Source of the DNA: an uncultured Prochlorococcus sp.
GTDB taxonomy: Bacteria > Cyanobacteriota > Cyanobacteriia > PCC-6307 > Cyanobiaceae
Reading direction: 5' to 3'
DNA length: 9,029 nt
Assembly: GCA_902572675.1 (NCBI GenBank)
Contig: CACGGY010000039.1
Span: forward strand, 1 to 9,029
Every line of letters starts with the position of its first letter. Position 1 is the first letter of the stretch. The notes under the pieces are model-generated. The model had not been told where the DNA came from and did no database searches. It saw nothing but the letters and a program-made list of their open reading frames with translations. The translations under genes were made by a program, and so were the position numbers. This document shows, in pieces, positions 7,438 to 9,029 of this stretch.

Positions 7438-7635
7438 ATGCAGGCTGTTAACTTTTTCTTCGTAAATGCTCTATTATTTGCTTCTTTAATTGCGGTAGTT
7501 GGAGTACCCGTTTTATATGTAACTCAACCTTCTACTGAAGAAGGACAGCGAGAAAGTAGGAGAAAAATTTATTCTATTGCTGCTGTTTGGGTTGTTTTGG
7601 TTTTTGTTACAGGGATAGTTTCTTCATTAGTTTGA
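7438..7635 (+). CDS. psbZ: Photosystem II protein PsbZ (Ycf9)
   Basis: PsbZ is a small thylakoid membrane subunit at the edge of the photosystem II core, near CP43, that affects antenna coupling and core stability. The 65-residue protein has two hydrophobic helices, about residues 4-27 and 45-64, joined by a short polar loop (QPSTEEGQRESRRK). This is the hairpin topology of the family, usually about 62 residues. Family features seen are the ISVPV-like VGVPVLYVTQP at the end of helix one, and SIAAVWVVLVFVTGIVSSLV, matching the usual W..LVF..GI.NSL ending. The loop is more charged than in plastid homologues. It is the first plus-strand gene after the mutS divergence and lies 49 bp upstream of ribH, so a shared transcript is possible. 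Confidence 0.93.
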   Translation: MQAVNFFFVNALLFASLIAVVGVPVLYVTQPSTEEGQRESRRKIYSIAAVWVVLVFVTGIVSSLV

Positions 7636-7684
7636 ACTTGATACCTTTTCGTGAGAGTCTATTAATATATCGAAGTAAAATTTA

Positions 7685-8161
7685 ATGACTGTTTTTGAGG
7701 GATCTTTTACTAATGCTTCTACTTTAAAAGTTGGGATTGTAATAGCAAGATTCAATGATTTAATTACAAATAAAATTTTATCTGGCTGTCTTGATTGTTT
7801 GAAAAGACATGGTTTAGATACTTCTGACTTAAGCAATCAAGTAGATATAGTTTGGGTTCCTGGTTCATTCGAATTACCAATCGCAGCTAAAACCCTTATG
7901 AAAAAAAAGAGTTATGACGTTGTAATTGCTCTTGGGGCTGTGATCCGTGGGGAAACTTCCCACTATGATGTAGTTATATCTGAGGCGAGCAAAGGTATTT
8001 CACAAGTTTCAAATGAAAATAATGTTCCAATTATATTTGGAGTTTTAACTACTGATACTATGCAACAGGCTTTGGAAAGAGCAGGTATTAAGAATAATCT
8101 TGGTTGGAATTATGCTTTACAAGCAATTGAAATGGGATCTTTAATTAAAAATTTAAATTAG
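7685..8161 (+). CDS. ribH: 6,7-dimethyl-8-ribityllumazine synthase
   Basis: It condenses 5-amino-6-ribitylamino-uracil with 3,4-dihydroxy-2-butanone 4-phosphate to give lumazine, the penultimate step of riboflavin synthesis. Lumazine synthases usually assemble as pentamers or 60-mer shells. The 158 residues match the family length. Active-site segments seen are ARFN with F23, VPGSFELP (58-65), GAVIRGETSHYD (85-96) with the catalytic-type His94, FGVLTTDT (118-125) and ALERAG (129-134) with Arg132. After it the sequence reads K136-N-N-L-G, one residue shorter than K-A-G-N-K-G in the Bacillus and E. coli enzymes and without their second lysine. The rest is normal, so the enzyme is probably active. 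It follows psbZ by 49 bp. That gap contains an AT-rich TTAATAT-like stretch (7662-7668) that could be a weak own promoter, and there is no clear Shine-Dalgarno. Confidence 0.96.
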   Translation: MTVFEGSFTNASTLKVGIVIARFNDLITNKILSGCLDCLKRHGLDTSDLSNQVDIVWVPGSFELPIAAKTLMKKKSYDVVIALGAVIRGETSHYDVVISEASKGISQVSNENNVPIIFGVLTTDTMQQALERAGIKNNLGWNYALQAIEMGSLIKNLN

Positions 8162-8181
8162 TTGTAAAAAATTAATTATTT

Positions 8182-8210
8182 TTATTATTGTCCCCTCTTT
8201 GAGATAGGAT
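8182..8210 (+). promoter_or_regulatory. Possible promoter of tRNA-Gly
   Basis: TAGGAT at 8205-8210 is a fair -10 box. TTATTA at 8182-8187 lies 17 bp upstream but matches TTGACA only partly. Transcription from it would start near 8216, a few bases before the mature tRNA 5' end at 8222, a normal layout for a tRNA with a short 5' leader. It follows ribH without a convincing terminator, so read-through is also possible. Confidence 0.33.
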
Positions 8211-8221
8211 GAGTGTGATAT

Positions 8222-8293
8222 GCGGATGTAGCTCAGTGGTAGAGCATCTCCTTGCCAAGGAGAATGTCGAGAGTTCGAATCTCTTCATCCGCT
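8222..8293 (+). tRNA. tRNA-Gly (anticodon GCC)
   Basis: The 72 nt fold into a full cloverleaf. The acceptor stem is GCGGATG with CATCCGC (7 pairs), and the D stem GCTC/GAGC holds loop AGTGGTA. The anticodon stem TCTCC/GGAGA holds loop TTGCCAA, placing GCC at 8254-8256. The variable region has 5 nt, and the T arm is GAGAG-TTCGAAT-CTCTT with one G-U pair at the end. The discriminator base is T at 8293, and the next bases are TTT, so CCA is not encoded and must be added afterwards. GCC reads GGC and GGT glycine codons. A T-rich stretch follows directly. Confidence 0.97.
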
Positions 8294-8339
8294 TTTAATT
8301 TTTGTATCTTCTAGAGTAATTGGTAATAATAATTTTGTG

Positions 8340-8771
8340 ATGACTAGACTAATTTCTATCGAGGATTTAAAGGGATTATTTACTAAACCTTATGGTTCAG
8401 ATGCACCAACAAAACAAAAATGGGCTGAATTTTATAATGAGAATGTTATTTTTATTGATCCAACACAGGAAACGGAAGGATTAGATTCTTATATTGAAGC
8501 TCAAGAAAAGCTGATTAAAAGATGCGATGATGTTTTTTTAGAAACTCATGCAATCTCGATAAGCGGCAATTATGGATTTGTTGAATGGACAATGGGTTTA
8601 AAAATTATGGGTAAAGAATTTATTTACCCTGGAACTACTCGTTTAGTATTTAGTGAAAATGGATTAATCAAAGAACACAGAGATTATTTTGACTTTTGTG
8701 GACCCACTTTTGGGCCGATACCTATTTTAGGACCCTTCATAAGATGGCTTTATTCTAAATTTGTGTCTTGA
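8340..8771 (+). CDS. NTF2/SnoaL-like protein of unknown function
   Basis: The 143-residue soluble-looking protein fits the cone-shaped NTF2-like fold. There is an N-terminal helix region (KQKWAEFYNENV), then FIDPTQETEGLDSYIEAQEKL (about 38-58), the usual 'F.DP....G.....' turn before helix three. Next come strands around YGFVEWTMGLKIMG (78-91) and FIYPGTTRLVFSENGLIKEHRDYFD (95-118), the typical strand pair ending in E-H-R-D-Y-F/W-D. The tail (GPTFGPIPILGPFIRWLYSKF) is proline/glycine-rich and hydrophobic, and may close the pocket or touch a membrane. Members include isomerases, cyclases and non-enzymatic binders, so the fold does not give a reaction and none is claimed. I chose ATG 8340; a GTG immediately before it (8337) would add one residue. 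No strong Shine-Dalgarno is visible. It lies 46 bp after tRNA-Gly and abuts the GtrA gene. Confidence 0.8.
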   Translation: MTRLISIEDLKGLFTKPYGSDAPTKQKWAEFYNENVIFIDPTQETEGLDSYIEAQEKLIKRCDDVFLETHAISISGNYGFVEWTMGLKIMGKEFIYPGTTRLVFSENGLIKEHRDYFDFCGPTFGPIPILGPFIRWLYSKFVS

Positions 8772-9029
8772 AATTGACTATATTAAAAACAAAATTTTAT
8801 GAATATTATCGATTTCTTAGGAAAAATAATTTGCAAATTTTTAGGTTTATTGTTTCTGGATTAATTGCATCGTTTATTAATTTTATAGTTTATATTTTAC
8901 TTTATCTAATTTTAAAAAACATTGTTATAGCTTCATTTTGTGGTTATTTTGTAGGAATTTTATTCTCTTATATTTTTGCAAAAATTTGGGTTTTTCAAAA
9001 TAAATCAAGGCAAAATTTTCTTAGATCTT
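8768..9029 (+). CDS. GtrA-family membrane protein, N-terminal part (3' truncated), non-ATG start
   Basis: The reading frame runs to the window edge and encodes a basic start followed by RFIVSGLIASFINFIVYILL, a second helix (about IVIASFCGYFVGILFSYIF) and AKIWVFQN. The R-F-x-x-x-G...N-F opening and the S-Y-x-x-x-K-x-W-V-F motif after helix two are hallmarks of the GtrA family, small four-helix proteins of about 120-150 residues tied to moving or modifying lipid-linked sugars for surface polysaccharides. The frame has no ATG. TTG 8768 overlaps the TGA of the preceding gene (TTGA), TTG 8774 is just after it, and TTG 8831 has AGGA 8 nt upstream and would begin with Q-I-F-R-F. I give the longest version; 8831 is a serious alternative. 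At least half the family length is visible. The substrate is unknown. Confidence 0.75.
   Translation, partial: MKLTILKTKFYEYYRFLRKNNLQIFRFIVSGLIASFINFIVYILLYLILKNIVIASFCGYFVGILFSYIFAKIWVFQNKSRQNFLRS

Noticed and set aside
7627..7836. 69-codon minus-strand frame overlapping the psbZ end and ribH start
   Set aside because: It overlaps two well-supported plus-strand genes and has no domain pattern; its codons mirror ribH.
8165..8184. AT-only near-palindrome after ribH as a terminator
   Set aside because: The pairing around AATTAATT is interrupted and contains no G-C pair, so a stable hairpin is unlikely; such stretches are expected by chance in this AT-rich DNA.
8190..8221. C-rich patch before tRNA-Gly as part of a small RNA (Yfr-like)
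   Set aside because: I could not match it to the conserved single-stranded motifs I know for cyanobacterial Yfr RNAs, and the stretch is explained well enough as the tRNA promoter region.
8337..8339. GTG directly before ATG 8340 as the start of the NTF2-like gene
   Set aside because: It would add a single residue and has no better ribosome site; ATG is the more likely start, but the GTG cannot be excluded.
8799..8864. ATG-started short frame after the NTF2-like gene
   Set aside because: It gives only about 20 residues before a stop, while the frame shifted by one carries the clear GtrA signature over the same DNA.
1..9029. CRISPR array, insertion sequence, prophage, toxin-antitoxin or defence system
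   Set aside because: I found no spaced direct repeats, terminal inverted repeats, transposase or integrase motifs, or small paired toxin-like genes; every gene but the last two is an ordinary housekeeping gene.

Overview
The window looks like core chromosome of a high-light Prochlorococcus or a very close picocyanobacterial relative. The support is the strongly AT-rich DNA, psbZ (photosystem II), a cyanobacterial-type aspartate kinase with four ACT domains, a lone cobH and compact gene spacing. The species call is inference from gene content and composition. I see no CRISPR array, transposase, integrase, phage gene or defence system, and I do not think the window holds a new multi-gene system.

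Layout. 1-1034 (+) is the 3' half of uvrB, cut by the left window edge. It converges, with a 7 bp gap, on a minus-strand pair at 1042-3843: holA (DNA polymerase III delta) followed by lysC (aspartate kinase). cobH (precorrin-8X methylmutase, 3902-4525, +) diverges from holA across 58 bp and converges on mutS (4556-7297, -). mutS diverges from psbZ (7438-7635, +) across 140 bp, the longest stretch with no gene. ribH (lumazine synthase, 7685-8161, +) follows, then tRNA-Gly(GCC) at 8222-8293, an NTF2/SnoaL-like protein of unknown role (8340-8771), and the start of a GtrA-family membrane protein with no usable ATG, cut by the right edge.

How the genes relate. Most are single-copy housekeeping genes: repair (uvrB, mutS), replication (holA), the aspartate amino-acid pathway (lysC), corrinoid synthesis (cobH), photosynthesis (psbZ), riboflavin (ribH) and translation (tRNA-Gly). 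They form no shared pathway. Only holA-lysC and perhaps psbZ-ribH and NTF2-like/gtrA look co-transcribed. Shine-Dalgarno sequences are mostly weak or absent.

The points most worth checking are the leader of mutS (a small dyad covering its only SD-like element and a run of ten A/T), the non-ATG start of the GtrA gene, the altered phosphate-site loop of RibH, and the uncharacterised NTF2-like/GtrA pair beside a tRNA. That last spot is a plausible edge of variable DNA, but this is unproven.
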